Source of the DNA: Hansfordia pulvinata
Lineage: Eukaryota > Ascomycota > Sordariomycetes > Xylariales
NCBI GenBank assembly: GCA_006538405.1
Contig: BJKQ01000001.1
Span: forward strand, 4,402,001 to 4,466,000
DNA: 64,000 nucleotides
Reading direction: 5' to 3'
Every line of letters starts with the position of its first letter. The stretch's first letter is position 1. Both the position numbers and the translations under genes were made by a program. Positions 21,500-32,918 of the stretch are shown here, in pieces. The notes under the pieces were generated by a model. That model was not told the DNA's origin, did not search any database, and saw only the letters and a list, made by a program, of their open reading frames with translations.

Positions 21500-22174
21500 A
21501 TGCGCATCCCCCGCGTCTCGCTCTTCCCCCGGCCCAAGCCGGCGCACCCGCAAGCACCACCACCCCCGGCCACGGCCCTGTTCGACGCCGACCCAGGCCA
21601 GGGCGGCGGTGACGCGGCCCCCCCGCCGCGCGACCGCAGCCCGGCCCTCGACGCCCTGGCAGGCGACGACCTGACGCTGTGCCTGGTGCTGTGGTGCATT
21701 GCGGCGAGCGTGGCGGCCAGCGCGGCGTGCGACGCGGCGGCTTGGTGGCGCGGGCGGGGCCAGGGCCGGAGGGGGAGAGGGAGGAGAAGAAGAAGAAGTT
21801 GCTGCAGCCGCATTGGCAGGACGACAGTGCCAATGCCCGAGACCATCACCACCACCGCAGGTCTGAAACCCGATGATGCTGAACCATTGCTGCCGCCGCC
21901 GCCGCCGAGCAGGGAAGAGAGGACGGCGACGTGGTGCGCCGAGGTGGCCGGGCCGACCGCCGCGACCGCGCCGCCGCCGCGCGTGCCCCCGGCCACGCGC
22001 GCTCGTTTCCCCGAGGCGGCAGCGGGAGGGTTCGGTCCCGGGACAAGCGGCCCCTGGGGCGCGGCGCCGGGCCACCGCTGCCGCGAGGCCGACGCGACCC
22101 TCCTAGGGCAGTGGCTAGGAAGGGTCGCGTATGAGATGCCTGCCGCGAGCAACGGTGCGAGACGATTGGCCTGA
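21500..22174 (+). CDS. Hypothetical protein with one hydrophobic segment
   Basis: The frame starts MRIPRVSLFPRPKPAHPQ, passes a Pro-rich stretch, and has one hydrophobic segment, DLTLCLVLWCIAASVAASAA, at about residues 55-76. As annotated it continues through an Arg-rich stretch and a Pro/Ala-rich tail for 224 residues. Alternatively, given the single-base losses elsewhere, one extra base in the G/C-rich stretch near 21755-21765 would switch the tail to GPEGEREEKKKKLLQPHWQD and a His-rich end, stopping at 21876 (about 125 residues). I cannot decide between the two tails. I prefer the ATG at 21500 over the one at 21173 because the sequence between holds an 18-C run and leader-like composition. 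Family not recognised; possibly a small single-pass membrane protein. Confidence 0.4.
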   Translation: MRIPRVSLFPRPKPAHPQAPPPPATALFDADPGQGGGDAAPPPRDRSPALDALAGDDLTLCLVLWCIAASVAASAACDAAAWWRGRGQGRRGRGRRRRRSCCSRIGRTTVPMPETITTTAGLKPDDAEPLLPPPPPSREERTATWCAEVAGPTAATAPPPRVPPATRARFPEAAAGGFGPGTSGPWGAAPGHRCREADATLLGQWLGRVAYEMPAASNGARRLA

Positions 22175-22496
22175 TTGGCCCGGTGGGGTGGCGGTCTGGC
22201 CGGTCGTGTGAATAAGTACACGAGCGTTCTCGAAAGGTGAGCTGACGCGTAGTTTCAAAGCATGGCGCGGCTGCAAAGTCGACGATTCGTCAAGGGCCGC
22301 GGCAGTTTTCAGACCCCACGACGGTGGCTTGCAGCATGCGTCTGACTCCCGTCAGCAGCACGGCTCGAAAGAGCTGTTGGTTCAATTCGTCATGTTTCTT
22401 GATTCGCTAGTCTATTAAATTATACTCTGATTAGATGACATGCTTTTGATGCAGGGTATTCTGTCGTCCAAACTGCGCTTCGTCCGGCCAATCCGC
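22175..22496. other. Short intergenic region
   Basis: About 320 bases between 3' ends. AT content rises near 22405-22450, as expected of transcript ends. Nothing else visible. Confidence 0.5.
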
Positions 22497-23740
22497 TCAT
22501 CCTCTAGATTTCGGCCGGCCAATATCGTCCGGCGTCTCGTAGGTCTGCGAACTGCTATTGCCGTCCTTCTTCGCTAATGCGGATTCGCTTGTGTTGGACT
22601 CCGTTCTGTCCGCCTCGCCATCGTCGTGATCCGCGTCTCCCATGGCTGATACGGGAGAAACCGGCCTTTCGGTGCTGATTGGTCGGTCGGCATCGTCGTG
22701 CCCAAGAGTATCAGTGGCTCTTTCTGTCGCTGGTGATACCACGACACTCGGAACGCTGGGCGCGGCCGATGACGGTCGGCTCACAGGTGGGACCATGAAG
22801 GTGCCGCCGGTGGCATCCAGCTCGGCAACGAATTCATTCTTTCCCGGTGTCGGAATGCGCGCTTTGTGGTCGGGCACCTCGTGGATGACATCGGGCGCGT
22901 TTAGCTCGGCAACATTATCCTTCTTTTCCGCGTCGGCAGCGCCATGTGCGGTGTCACCTGCCAGCTCAGGTTTCTGGAACTCCTCTGCGGCGGCGGCATT
23001 AGCGGCCTCTTCGTCGTCCTTGTTGTCCTTCTTCGCAGCAGCCGCCTTCTTGCCCATTCGAAACAGCAGGAAGCCAAGAGCACCCATGAGAGCTAGGCCA
23101 CCGACAGCGGCGCCGACGCCTATGCCGGCCTTAGCGCCAGTGGAGAGGCCACCGTCGTTGCTTCCGCCAGTGGAGCTTCCGGGGGTCGAAGTGGTATCCG
23201 AGGCGCCTGTGGCGTTGGGAACGGATTCGGTGATCGTGGTGCGACTGCCATCGGCGGCAGTTGTCGTCATGGTTGCTGACGAACTCGCGCTGGTCGTGGA
23301 ACTGCTAGATCCGCCGGAGGAGCTGGAAGAGGAGCTGCCGCCATTGTCACCCGCGTCGTGGTCGAAGTTGAAGTTGTTCGAGTTTGAACTACCGCCGCTG
23401 TCTCCGGTGATGAGGAGGGAGTACAGGCCAATGGGCAATGAGTCGGGGGGCGTCCAAGACTTGGAGGTTGTGGAGGTGGTGCAGGCCTGGTCATGGTTGT
23501 TGTTGATCCACACACCGCAAATGATGTCGTAAAGCTGGTAGTCGATGCCGTTGATGACGGTGACGCGGACGGGATTTTCGTCCGAGGTCCATTTGACTTC
23601 AAGAGGGCTGCCGGCATGAATGGTACCGGGCAGTTCGCCGTCGAAGCTGACCGAGGCGAGCGCTCGGGGAGAAGGAAGATGCCGCCCAGCAGCAGCGAGC
23701 GCGCCGTCGCACTCGGCGACCACGGCGCGCAGCGTGTCAT
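22497..23740 (-). CDS. Kre9/Knh1-like cell-surface protein with transmembrane anchor; frame broken once
   Basis: With one restored base the product has 414 residues. The start MTRCAPWSPSATARSLLLGG lies in one frame. One extra G in the four-G run at 23666-23669 (plus strand) turns it into a good signal peptide ending LLPGALAS and joins VSFDGELPGTIHAGSPLEVKW. That Ig-like N-terminal block (HAGSPLEVKWTSDENPVRVTV, GLYSLLITGD) resembles Kre9/Knh1-type wall proteins linked to beta-glucan assembly. A long Ser/Thr/Gly-rich, probably O-glycosylated stalk follows. Then comes a transmembrane helix near 205-228 (GVGAAVGGLALMGALGFLLF) with a basic stop (RMGKK), and a cytoplasmic tail of about 180 residues rich in Asp, Glu, Ala and Ser. 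The real transmembrane helix plus long tail sets it apart from GPI-anchored relatives and suggests a surface sensor; that role is inference. An open frame reaches back to 23960 but has no signal peptide. Confidence 0.7.
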
Positions 23741-26163
23741 GGTCTGGGGAAGGAAGTGGAAGATGGAAGAGGAAACGATACGAAAAGGAGCTGGACACAC
23801 AAGGAGAGAGATGGTAACAAGGAAAACGAGGGAAAAAGCGAGCGAGTGGGCGAGCAGTGGCGAATAGCGGATGTGGAAAACGGAGGTAGGGTGACGGAGG
23901 AGAGCGAGCGGGCAGCCAGATGAGCAGGCGCGGGTCCAGCACAGTGGATGGATGGGCCAAACCGAGTCAGGTCAGGTTGGCAGGCAATCGCCCGGGCGCC
24001 AGGGCAAGCAATCCAAGCCAAGCCGAGCCAGCTGCAGCGCAAACACAGGCAGACAACGAGAGGCGGATGACAGGGTGACCGGCTGCTGCCAACAACGGTG
24101 CGAGGACGCAATCCAATGCATGTCACAAGCCAGGAGGGCGCTCGAGTCGGGGAACCGCCATGAGCGCGAGTATTCACTGTCGACGACTTTCGAATGATAG
24201 ATCCAGTGGTTATACCGTGTGCGTGTACTCGCACCCCAGTGTTGTCCGGCAATTACCGCCTTCAAGACACTGCTCTGGCCCCATTACGGGTTAGCCACGA
24301 GAGAGCAGAGCGAGTCCACCTGGAATAGCCACTGTAATCGCTCGACTTGGGATGGGCGGCCCCACGGACTGCCACCCGACCCGTTCTGGCAGGCTCGGTC
24401 CACTGCAGCTTCCCCGTAGTGGAAGCCCGGTGGCTGCAGAGGCTTCCAGTGAGTGGACAGGAAGCCAGTGTGCGAGGCTACATGAAAAATACCGGGATCA
24501 GGGTGACCGTAGCTTGGACACCACCAGTCTCCTGCAGGTATCCATTCCGTCTGAAGGTGTCTCAGGGTCAGGTTGCGATCTGCGCCTGCTGTCCATGTCA
24601 GTGGAGTTCAAAATTTCCAAGGCTCGCCTGACGCACCTGAAAGCCCGAACGCCCGGGTGACAGAGCTCAGAGTGTACCGCTACTGGCCGGTCTCCCTCTA
24701 CCCCGACCCTTCTCGCAGCGGAACACCGACTCATCAGGTATCTGTACCGGACCCATGATGTCCGGCACCCCCATATGTGGACAGCATGGTCCATCAATCC
24801 TGTGCAATCTGTGCAGGTCAAGTCGTTGTAGCAGTTGTGCAGCTCACTTATGTACCCGACGCTGATGTACACCTGCACCCGTGGACATACCACCCCTACC
24901 TACATCCATACGTCAACTGCTGTATTCCTCGCCGGCCGCTGGACATTTCGACCCATCGTCTACCAGGCGGCCTCACTTTCCACATCGCGCCAACAAGCCT
25001 GGTGATAATCCACGCTTATGATGACCCTGCTACGCCTGTTCCGTTCGGCGTGGGCTACCGCCACTTGGTCGACTGCGGATACCAACATGTCGTCCCCGCT
25101 GGATCAACCGTCCGCCGGTGACTGATGAAGCCCACTTTCGGTGCGATGCGTCTCGCTCTCATCGCCCATCCGACCAATCAGCGAGACGAGAGAAGGTGCT
25201 CGTCCCTCTCTACATCGAGGACCGTTGCGAGGCCCGCGCTCGACTTTACATGCATCATCCATGCTATGCCAGACCACCCCGTCTCCTTTCGGCCCTGCCT
25301 GCGCCCCTCCTCTCTCTTCTTGGACAGCCACGGCAGTGCCACGTTCACCACCAAGGTTACGAGTGGCCACGTCACGCCCCGGCAGTTCGCCGGCAAGTCC
25401 ACGCAACCACTCGTCTTCCCGCCTGGCGAGGCGCGGCTGTGTGTCTGGGTTCAGTAGCCCCCGTGCAGCCACAAGTCCGGCTGGAGGGCCGGGGTGCCGG
25501 GCCACAGGGTTCGTCCGCCCGTCTCGTACCTTGCAGCCTGTCGTGTCCATCGCCACAGCATTGGCCACCGTATCCCAAGGACCTATCCAGCAGCCTGGAA
25601 ACGGACGGCCACATGCGAGGTTTCCACTTCACGGACCAGGCAGCATTGGGACTCTCTGTCTGTCGAATCGCCCGCCAGCCCACCAAGTTGAAGCCGCCTG
25701 AGAGCTCGCCAACCTCACGCCAGGCCTCGATTTTGACGTTCGGTGCGGCCTGATTCATGGACCTAACAAGTAACAATGGTGACTCGCAGTCCGCCCAAGA
25801 AAAAAGGCCCCTTTGCAGATCCAGATCGGCGCTCCGCGGGCGCCGGAGTTCGCCACCTCTCCGGCCATGCTGCTAGTCAGAGGAAGTTGGACAGACCTAC
25901 CGTGTCACTTATCGACCATGAGACTCAACTCCATGTTCACTCGCTCTTGCTTCGACCTTGACGCACTCTCCGAATATGCCGCCGAAGCCTCGCACCGGCT
26001 TTGCGGCTTCGCCGTCTCGGCGGCAAGGTACTAGGAGTCTCATGAGGCTCGTGAGGCCAATCATTTGAAAGGTGAGATCAAGCCAGGAAAGGCGCGCCAT
26101 CAGCTCGCCAGTTTAGCTCCTCTCAACCCAGCGCCATCGCCACTCCCCACCACCAGCAACCCA

Positions 26164-27646
26164 TCACACATAGTGTTGGGGCTGACTTAGAGGGCCGCTT
26201 GGGGCCTTAGACGCGCCGCCCCCAATGAAGCTTGACATGAGCCAAGGATAGATTTGCCGTAGTCGCCGACCGTCCACCGCCGTCGTGGAGGCCACCGCCG
26301 TCAGGGCAGTCGACTTATACCGCCATGTCCACACCTCTGCATCTTCGCGTCTGGAACCGGCAATAAAGGCGTGAGCGCAATTGAGCACGCTCACAGCGCG
26401 ATCCGACAAGACGTGGCTTGCATTCTCTCTGATGACCGGAGACCAGATGCGAGACCTAACCTGTTGATCTGCGCGATTTCCAGCAGGCACCCAAGACAGA
26501 GAGTTTGCCTCCCACTGCTTGACGTGCTTTTTCGCAAGATTGGTGTGTTGGAGACGAACGCCCTCGATTGCCGTCAGCCGGTTGGTGCTGCTTTAGCTTG
26601 GAATATGTCTTGGCGAGTCTTTATTTTCGTCCCAAGAAACGCAACCTGATACCTTGGACACTGGGCCATCGTGCCTAGGGCACAAAGAATACAGCTCCCC
26701 GCCCTACAAGCCGCCTCTTTCCCCCAGTGGCCGTTGGTCGAGCTGCAACCAACTCCCAGGGAATATATTAACCTCTGATTCAAGGGAATAGTAGGATCGA
26801 TATCCGTTGTTCTCGGCGCGCCAGCAGTCTTCCGGCAGCCTTCCCCAGTTCGACACCTTTCTGTTCTCAACATAGCCCTGTGAGTCCTGCATCAAGACTC
26901 CGAGATGATCGACCACGCAGATAGCGGCTCGTTTTCGGGGGGTGGACACGCTTGCCTAAAACCACAAATCGTCCATCAAATGGGCTGCGTCTTTGCCGGC
27001 CAGGGGGGGTCAAAAGGCTGAGGTGTCCTTGCCCCAAGACCCTTGGTCCGTGTTTGCCTTGGGCCGCCACCGACCTGTAACCGAGCAGGCCGTGGGTACG
27101 GTGCATCGAAGACGCCTGCACAAGGAGGCGGCCACGCAGGACGGCAAACCGGGTGCAGTAAGTCCCAGTTTACCACCCAGTCGACGTTCTGGCCGCGGTA
27201 TTGCGAGGCGAAGCCCCGCCTGGCGATCCTGCCAACGGCGCAGGTGGCAAAGACTACATCTGCGCTCGGCTGGAAGAGGGTGTCTGGGGGTTTTTCAAGG
27301 TCAGAATGGCTTCGGCAGCAACAAAGTCGGAGGTGTGGAGCGAAGGATCTGGTTCACTCGCCACCTCGATGACAAGGACCGCGACCGTGGGTGCGCACAG
27401 CTCGAATCGTGCCCTCGTGGGCGTCCCCAGCACTCGTGGGCTTTTCGCAGTCAACCTGGCCCAGGCGATCACCCGTTCTCTTGATTCAGAGACCTGGGAG
27501 CTGCGCCATTCTCGACGATTGCGCGGCCACCTCGGCCGTAACACTGCGGCACTGTGCAGCTTAGCCCTCGGCATGCGCAGCCTTTTTTTAGATAGGCTCA
27601 TGAGCGAGACGGCCATTTCGAGATGCATTCTACTGAATCCGGCCAC
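26164..27646 (-). pseudogene. Possible unrecognised or decayed gene
   Basis: Three minus-strand open frames (27646-27254, 26949-26704, 26490-26164) lie in a row and read more like protein than their surroundings. I could not connect them by convincing splice sites, and no family was recognised. The alternative is that all three are chance frames; a plus-strand frame (27201-27761) overlaps the first. Confidence 0.15.
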
Positions 27647-28318
27647 AGACGCCTCAGTTCTGGCGGGCTGGACGGGAAGGGCATCTTTCGACAGAGAAGC
27701 GAGTACAATACAAGCCGCCGGCAGAACGCCTCTATTTGAGGTAGACGGCGGGCTCCTCTAGGAATGGCTGTACGCGGTCCCCGGGGCTGCTGCGCTCCCC
27801 TCCGCTCACCAAACAAAACGACCGCCCACCTAAGAATCCTGTCGTGGCGAAAGACCTGAGGTAATTCGCCTCTTTCGCCTCACGCGAGGGTCCCATGGGG
27901 ATTGGGCCCCTTGCGCCCGCCCGGGCCGCAATAAAGATGTCCTCGGGCGCTCTGCCCACCTAGGTCAGAGGAATTAGAGTTTTTTTTTTCTGTTCTGGTT
28001 TGCTCTGTCTGTCGCCTGAAGAGAATGCGGCTTGGCTGGCCGATCATCAGCGAAAAAGAGACAGTACGCCCTCTTGTCCCCACGACCGATCGACGACCAA
28101 GCGACAGCACACGACGTCGGCGATAGCAACATTTGCGCCTCGAGCAAGCTTGTTTTGCAAGAATAGGACGGGAAGAGAGAAGGCTAAGAGAGGACCCGTC
28201 TCGTCTTCGCCCTGGTGCCTCTGCGCGCCTATCCCGCTCGCTCATAAACACACACAGCCTCCCTCTTTCTCCCTCTTCTGAGCCGAGCCGCTCGTCCCCT
28301 CATAGAACGTGGGCAAGG

Positions 28319-28339
28319 CAGTCAGTCAGTCAGTCAGTC
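28319..28339 (+). repeat. GTCA tetranucleotide repeat
   Basis: Five GTCA units in a row, in the presumed 5' leader of the cutinase-family gene. Confidence 0.85.
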
Positions 28340-28405
28340 GAAGACCAACAACGAGACAAGGCACCAGCTCCTGTATTCCCCAGAGCAACAAGGCGGGCAA
28401 ATGCA

Positions 28406-30052
28406 ATGTGGGCACGGTCGCTGTTCAGCACGCTCGCGATAGCGGCGGCGGTGGGCCGCGCCTCGCCGGCGGCGGTGGTGTCGCGGCGGCAGTCGGTGGA
28501 CGAGTTTGGCACGACGACCATCGGCACCGCGGACGACGACGACTCTTCTTTCTTGGGCGGCGGCGGCGGCAGCGGCGGCGGCAGCGGAGGAGGGGGTGGA
28601 GGAGGCAGTGGAAGTAGCAGCGGTCAGGGCCAGGGACAGATCCGAGACACGCGGCCTATAGGGGGAGGGCCGCACGGGAACCACCCGGGCCTGAACAACA
28701 ACAACTGCAACGACCTGCAGCTGTTCCTGGCCCGCGGGTCCAACGAGCCCGAGCCGGGCCGCCTTTCCAACGTGACGGACCTCGTGTGCGTCAACAACCC
28801 GAGCTGCGGCGTCACCAACATCCACTACCCCGCGGCCATCGACGACTACTGCGACTCGGTCGGCAAGGGCGTCGTCAACGGCGTCGCGCAGATGACCGCG
28901 TACAACAAGCGCTGCCCCGGGTCCAGGCTGGGGCTGCTGGGGTTCTCTCAGGTGCGTTGCGAGGCCAGTGGGCATGAGGGGGGGTGGTAGTCTGTGGACT
29001 GTGATGGACAGGCTCTGGGCACCCCCCCCCCCCCCCCCCCCCCTCTTCCCCCATTTCTCTTTTCTTTGAGGGACGATCATGAATGACTAACGCGGATTAT
29101 TCTCTCCCACAGGGCGCACACGTGGCCGGCGACATGATCGGCGGCGGCGGCGGCCTGCTCTTCGGCAACGAGTGGGTGACGCGGCTGGCGGCCGACGCCC
29201 TCGGCGGCGGCTTCAACAGCGCCCCCGGCTGCATGAAGCCCGCGTCGCTGGCGCTGAGGCCCGACCAGGCGCCGGGCAACATGAGTAAGTTTGGGTTTTT
29301 CCGCCTCTGCCTTCTCAAGGGAACGAAGAAAGAAAACAGAGATTCCTGCCAGAATTTCTGGTGGCGGCTGGCTGACTGATTGGCCGGGGGAAATAGTCTC
29401 GTTCATCGGCCTGATGGGCGACGTCCGGCACACGCAGAACCAGTCGTACAACGTCCTCAACGGCTCCTACTCGGATGGCGTAAGTTTTTTTTTTCTTTCT
29501 TTCTTTGCCCTGGGACCTTCTTCTTCCCGCTCATTCCCCACCACGCCCCCCCCCCTTCCCCTTTTCCCATCCACCATTCACCCTCCAATGCCCGTCTCCC
29601 CCCCTCTCATTCGAAAACCCCCCCAAGCCTGACACGCACGAAATAAATAGGTCTGGCCCCGCCGCGACGAGCAGCTGCAGCGCTTCAACCTGTGGTCCGG
29701 CTTCGTCCGCTCCTGGTGCTACGTCGAGGACCCCGTGTGCGCGCGGGGGCTCGACCGCTGGGTTCACACCGACTACTTCAAGGAGTACGCGCACCAGATG
29801 GCCGCATGGGTGAACACGGTCATGTACGGGTCCCCGGGCGGCGTCAACGGGGCATCCTCGTCCTTCTCCCCCTCCTCTACCTCCTCTTCTTCCGGCTCCT
29901 CGTCATCACACTACCCCAGCGGCCGGAAGCAGACGGGCTGGGGCACGCCCGAGGGCGGCGACGGCGACTCGGACGCGCTGCCCCCCGCCATCGTCATACC
30001 GCCCGGGTCGACGGGGGGCTCGAGCGACTCGACGCTGGGGCAGGACGGGTGA
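28406..30052 (+). CDS. Secreted cutinase-family serine esterase, four exons
   Basis: Exons 28406-28951, 29113-29284, 29397-29479 and 29651-30052 give 400 residues, with good donors (GTGCGT, GTAAGT, GTAAGT) and AG acceptors. A signal peptide (MWARSLFSTLAIAAAVGRAS) and an Arg-Arg pro site precede an unusual Gly/Ser-rich spacer with Asp runs (about residues 40-75). The catalytic domain begins CNDLQLFLARGSNEP. The nucleophile elbow GFSQ-G spans the first exon junction (Ser181). Asp and His fit YVEDPVC and DRWVHTDYF. Pairs of cysteines support the family's disulphides. This alpha/beta-hydrolase family cleaves cutin or acetylated xylan, and the exact substrate cannot be read from sequence. A Ser-rich C-terminal extension ends in a Gly/Ser/Asp tail. 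Intron 1 holds a 22-base C run. The reading frame is unbroken. Confidence 0.85.
29022..29043 (+). repeat. 22-base C homopolymer in an intron
   Basis: Uninterrupted C run inside intron 1 of the cutinase-family gene. Confidence 0.9.
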
Positions 30053-30891
30053 AGACGCAAGTCTTCCCCCCCTCCTCCCCACTGCGTGGCCTTTTCCGTC
30101 GTGGGCCATCTTTCTGGATTGTTTGGTTTTGTTTCGTGGCGTGGCGTTGTCGTTATTCTGTATCTCACCATTTTTTTTTTGTCTACTTTGCCCCGCCTGT
30201 TCTGATCTGGGCAATGTGGGAAAATCAGGGGTGGGATGTCCGGCAGGAGTCTCTTCTTCTTCTTCTTCTTTTTCGTCTTCTTTTCCACCCTCTTGTCTTA
30301 ACATGTAGTAGTCGCGGTGGCTTTCCTTCTCCTGCACATACGGTACAAATACATACCTCACATAGACAACCACATATCCACACATGCCGGGCGATCTGAT
30401 CGCGGTCACTTCGTTTGTCCAAGACCAGAGGGAGCTCGCTTCTGCGCAGGCTACGCCACCAATAATCCGCGCGCGGTTCGTGTTCCTCTCATGACATTTC
30501 GGCCACACTGGCTAGTGTCTCGTCCTCAATCGCACGTGAGATTAGTTAGATCCCCGTAGCCCGAGTACGGTTCTGTGATTTACCGTCACTGTTGCAAGCC
30601 GTGAATAGGGGTTTTGGAGGCAGAAAAGAGGACCCGCCAAGGGGCACAGTGATATTCAACATTAATCTGACCAAAGGTGCCCCAGTCATCCGCGGCACCA
30701 AGACAGGCCGAACTGAAAAGTAAAGGGTTTCCAAATGGGGTATATCATCGCAAGAGGGATGCATCCGGACCGCAAGAGCCGTGTGCCTCTCAAGCCCCGG
30801 GCTTGTTGTCTCTGGGGTAAGAGGACAGGTTCAACAGAGTAGCGAGTACACAAAAAAGAAAAAAGAAAGAAAAAAAAAAACGGGCGGACGG
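30053..30891. other. Intergenic region between convergent genes
   Basis: About 840 bases with T-rich stretches, a CTT repeat near 30252-30272 and an A-rich run near 30850-30880, fitting two opposing 3' ends. No gene seen. Confidence 0.55.
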
Positions 30892-32918
30892 TTATGAACC
30901 ACCGTCTGCACCGCGGCTGCGACTAGGGCCAGCCTCTGCCTCGCCAGGTGCCGCCGGAGACGCAGGAACTGTCCTGCCAAAGGCATCCTTCGTCATCTCG
31001 CGAAAGCGCGACGGGTCCTCCAATAAGTCAATCCCGCGATCAAGCTTGCCCTTGCGACCAGCACCGCCAGCTCGGTCCATCTCGTCAAGATCGCTCAGAT
31101 CGTCGGAGCTCAGCGAGCTGGCGCTGGGGCTCCGGTTCAGAACCATGTTGACGGTGTGACCTTCCTTCTTCCTCGCTTCCCGCTGGTTCTGCTTCAGCTT
31201 CTGGCACTTGGGGTCATCGCAGGCAAGCGTCACAATTCCCAGACCAGGGAAATTCCTGGTCAGGTACTCATGGAGCTCGGGCAGGACAGACTTGTCCGGC
31301 CTGTATGTCCCGCTGTCGTTATCGATGACCAGCTGGTAGTACTCGGGCGATGAGGGCGGGGCCTCGTTCGGAGGGCCGCCTTCCAGGTCGTCGTCGGGGT
31401 GCGTCGGCTGGTCGGGCTCAGGTGAGTCACTGGCCGAGGGCCTTTTGAGTCTCCTGATGAGAAACTCCCCAGAGCAGGCAATGTATGCGGCTGCGTCACT
31501 GTGCATGGTGTGCTTGCTCAGCAAGTCGATTCCGAACTCTTTCCCAGTCTCTGTGAATCGCATCAGGCCGTCCAGGGTGATGACATAGGTGAAAACACGG
31601 GCGCCCTCGTCAAAGTGCGCCAGCCGCAAGAACTGGAGGCTGGCTTCTTCACTGCAAGGCTCGAATGTGCCGTACTCGGTGCTCTTGTCGAAGTTGTAGA
31701 TGCGCTCATGCTGGGTGTGCAGCGCTGTGTGAAGGACACGGCCCCGGAAGCCGCGATTGCGAAACAGCAACCCTATAAAGGGGCTGAACTCGACGAAGCG
31801 GTGATAAAGCTTGGGCGGAACCGGTCCTGCAAGCTGCAGCTCGTTTGCCTGGAAATCGTATTTCGTCGTGCCGCGCGTAGCGGGTTCCGAGTTTTCCTGG
31901 GAATCCGCGTTCTCATCCCGGTTGACCTTGATGCCTGTCATTCGGCCAATCATGGGGCTGAAGTGCTTGAAGAAATCTGAAATTGAGGTCAGCACGTTGA
32001 TCGAACACAGAATTAAGACATGGCAGTTCTTCTCGCCGGGGGGTGCCGCATCTCCTGTAGGTGACTCACAAGTTGGGCCAACCGTATGCAAGTGTCCGTA
32101 CGGGGGGTTGAACGACCCATGAGCTCGGCCCTGACGTAGAGCAATGGCGTCATGTTTTTTTCGCTGGAAAATGCCGAGGTGCATGCCTTAAGCAAGTATG
32201 CGCGCTTGCTTCCCATCCGCTTCTCAACCTCGAACGGCTTGCCGTCCAGCGCAATCCCCGACCAGTTTTCATTGATGTCGCTGGCGACAATGGTCACGTT
32301 TCCTAGTCTGTCATTCGAGTCGGGCCAGTCCTCGTCGTACAAGCGGCACTTGAGCTTGAAGCCAGTCGAAGGGATATTGGCAACGATCCACTCTTCGTTC
32401 CACGCGGGCTCGAGGGATTGCCTGATGGTGCGCGTGCGGTGAACAAGGTCTGGGTCCTCCTTGTGCCGCCTGGGCAGGGGAGTTGTCAGTGTAGCGGTGA
32501 GAAAGGGGTCGGCAGAGCCGGTGCCGTAGTCGGCGACAGGCAAGTTCTCAGCCTTGTGGAAGGTAAACTTGATAGTAAAGCCCGGGGGCGCGTCCGGTAT
32601 GGGCGTGGTGTCGAAGCCTCCAGCGGGGTTAGCCTTTTGCTTGACCTTGTCGGCCTTATGGGTCAATTTCTCCTTCAGGGTTGGCTGCCTCGCGACCTGG
32701 GGGTCCTCCTCCTTGGCGGCGTGGTCACCGTCCCTGGAGGCATTGGCGCGTGAGCTGTCCTGGGCCGCAGCGTCACTGGCGGATGCAGCGCCAGCCGGTG
32801 CTTGCGAAGACGACTTTTCGTTCTCTACGCTGCGGTCGGCCAGGCCATTGGGGTGAGCTGCATGAGGAGCGTTGGGCGGCTCCCCTTGAAAGGGAGTCTC
32901 GGCATCGGGCCCGGCCAT
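30892..32918 (-). CDS. C2-domain protein, frame broken once
   Basis: Exons 32918-32070 and 31976-30892; the intron (93 nt, GTGAGT...GCTGAC...TTTCAG, phase 1) joins LHTVGPT to YFFKHFSPMIG. Length is 644 residues with one base restored. A polar, Ala/Ser-rich N-terminus of about 100 residues precedes a C2 domain (about 110-235): GFTIKFTFHKAENLPVADYG, GSADPFLTATL, WNEEWIVANIPSTGFKLKC and YDEDWPDSNDRLGNVTI. The Asp residues in these loops fit Ca2+/phospholipid binding. The following region, SPMIGRMTGIKVN to HEYLTRNFPGLGIVTLACDD, looks conserved in fungal C2 proteins of unknown role. The frame breaks after YVRAEL at the GGG (plus CCC 32116-32118); one more G reads ELMGSFNPPYGHLHTVGP. The start at 32918 is the first in-frame ATG, although the frame stays open about 77 codons upstream. 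Probably membrane-associated and Ca2+-responsive. Confidence 0.75.

Larger units (their letters stand above)
23741..28405. other. Intergenic region, about 4.7 kb
   Basis: No gene could be named. Several open frames of 100-210 codons occur on both strands, none with a recognised domain, signal peptide or clear splice structure. The minus strand between about 27646 and 26164 holds three frames with more protein-like composition (for example VAVLVIEVASEPDPSLHTSD near 27300 and EVWTWRYKSTALTAVASTTA near 26310), which may be a decayed or multi-intron gene. A (GTCA)n run lies at 28319-28339, shortly before the cutinase start. Confidence 0.45.

Noticed and set aside
22497..23960. Longer start for the Kre9-like gene at 23960
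   Set aside because: The extra N-terminus has no signal peptide and reads like translated promoter. The ATG at 23740 plus one restored base gives a proper secretion signal.
25118..25753. 211-codon plus-strand frame
   Set aside because: Three overlapping frames of similar length on the same strand and no recognisable features.
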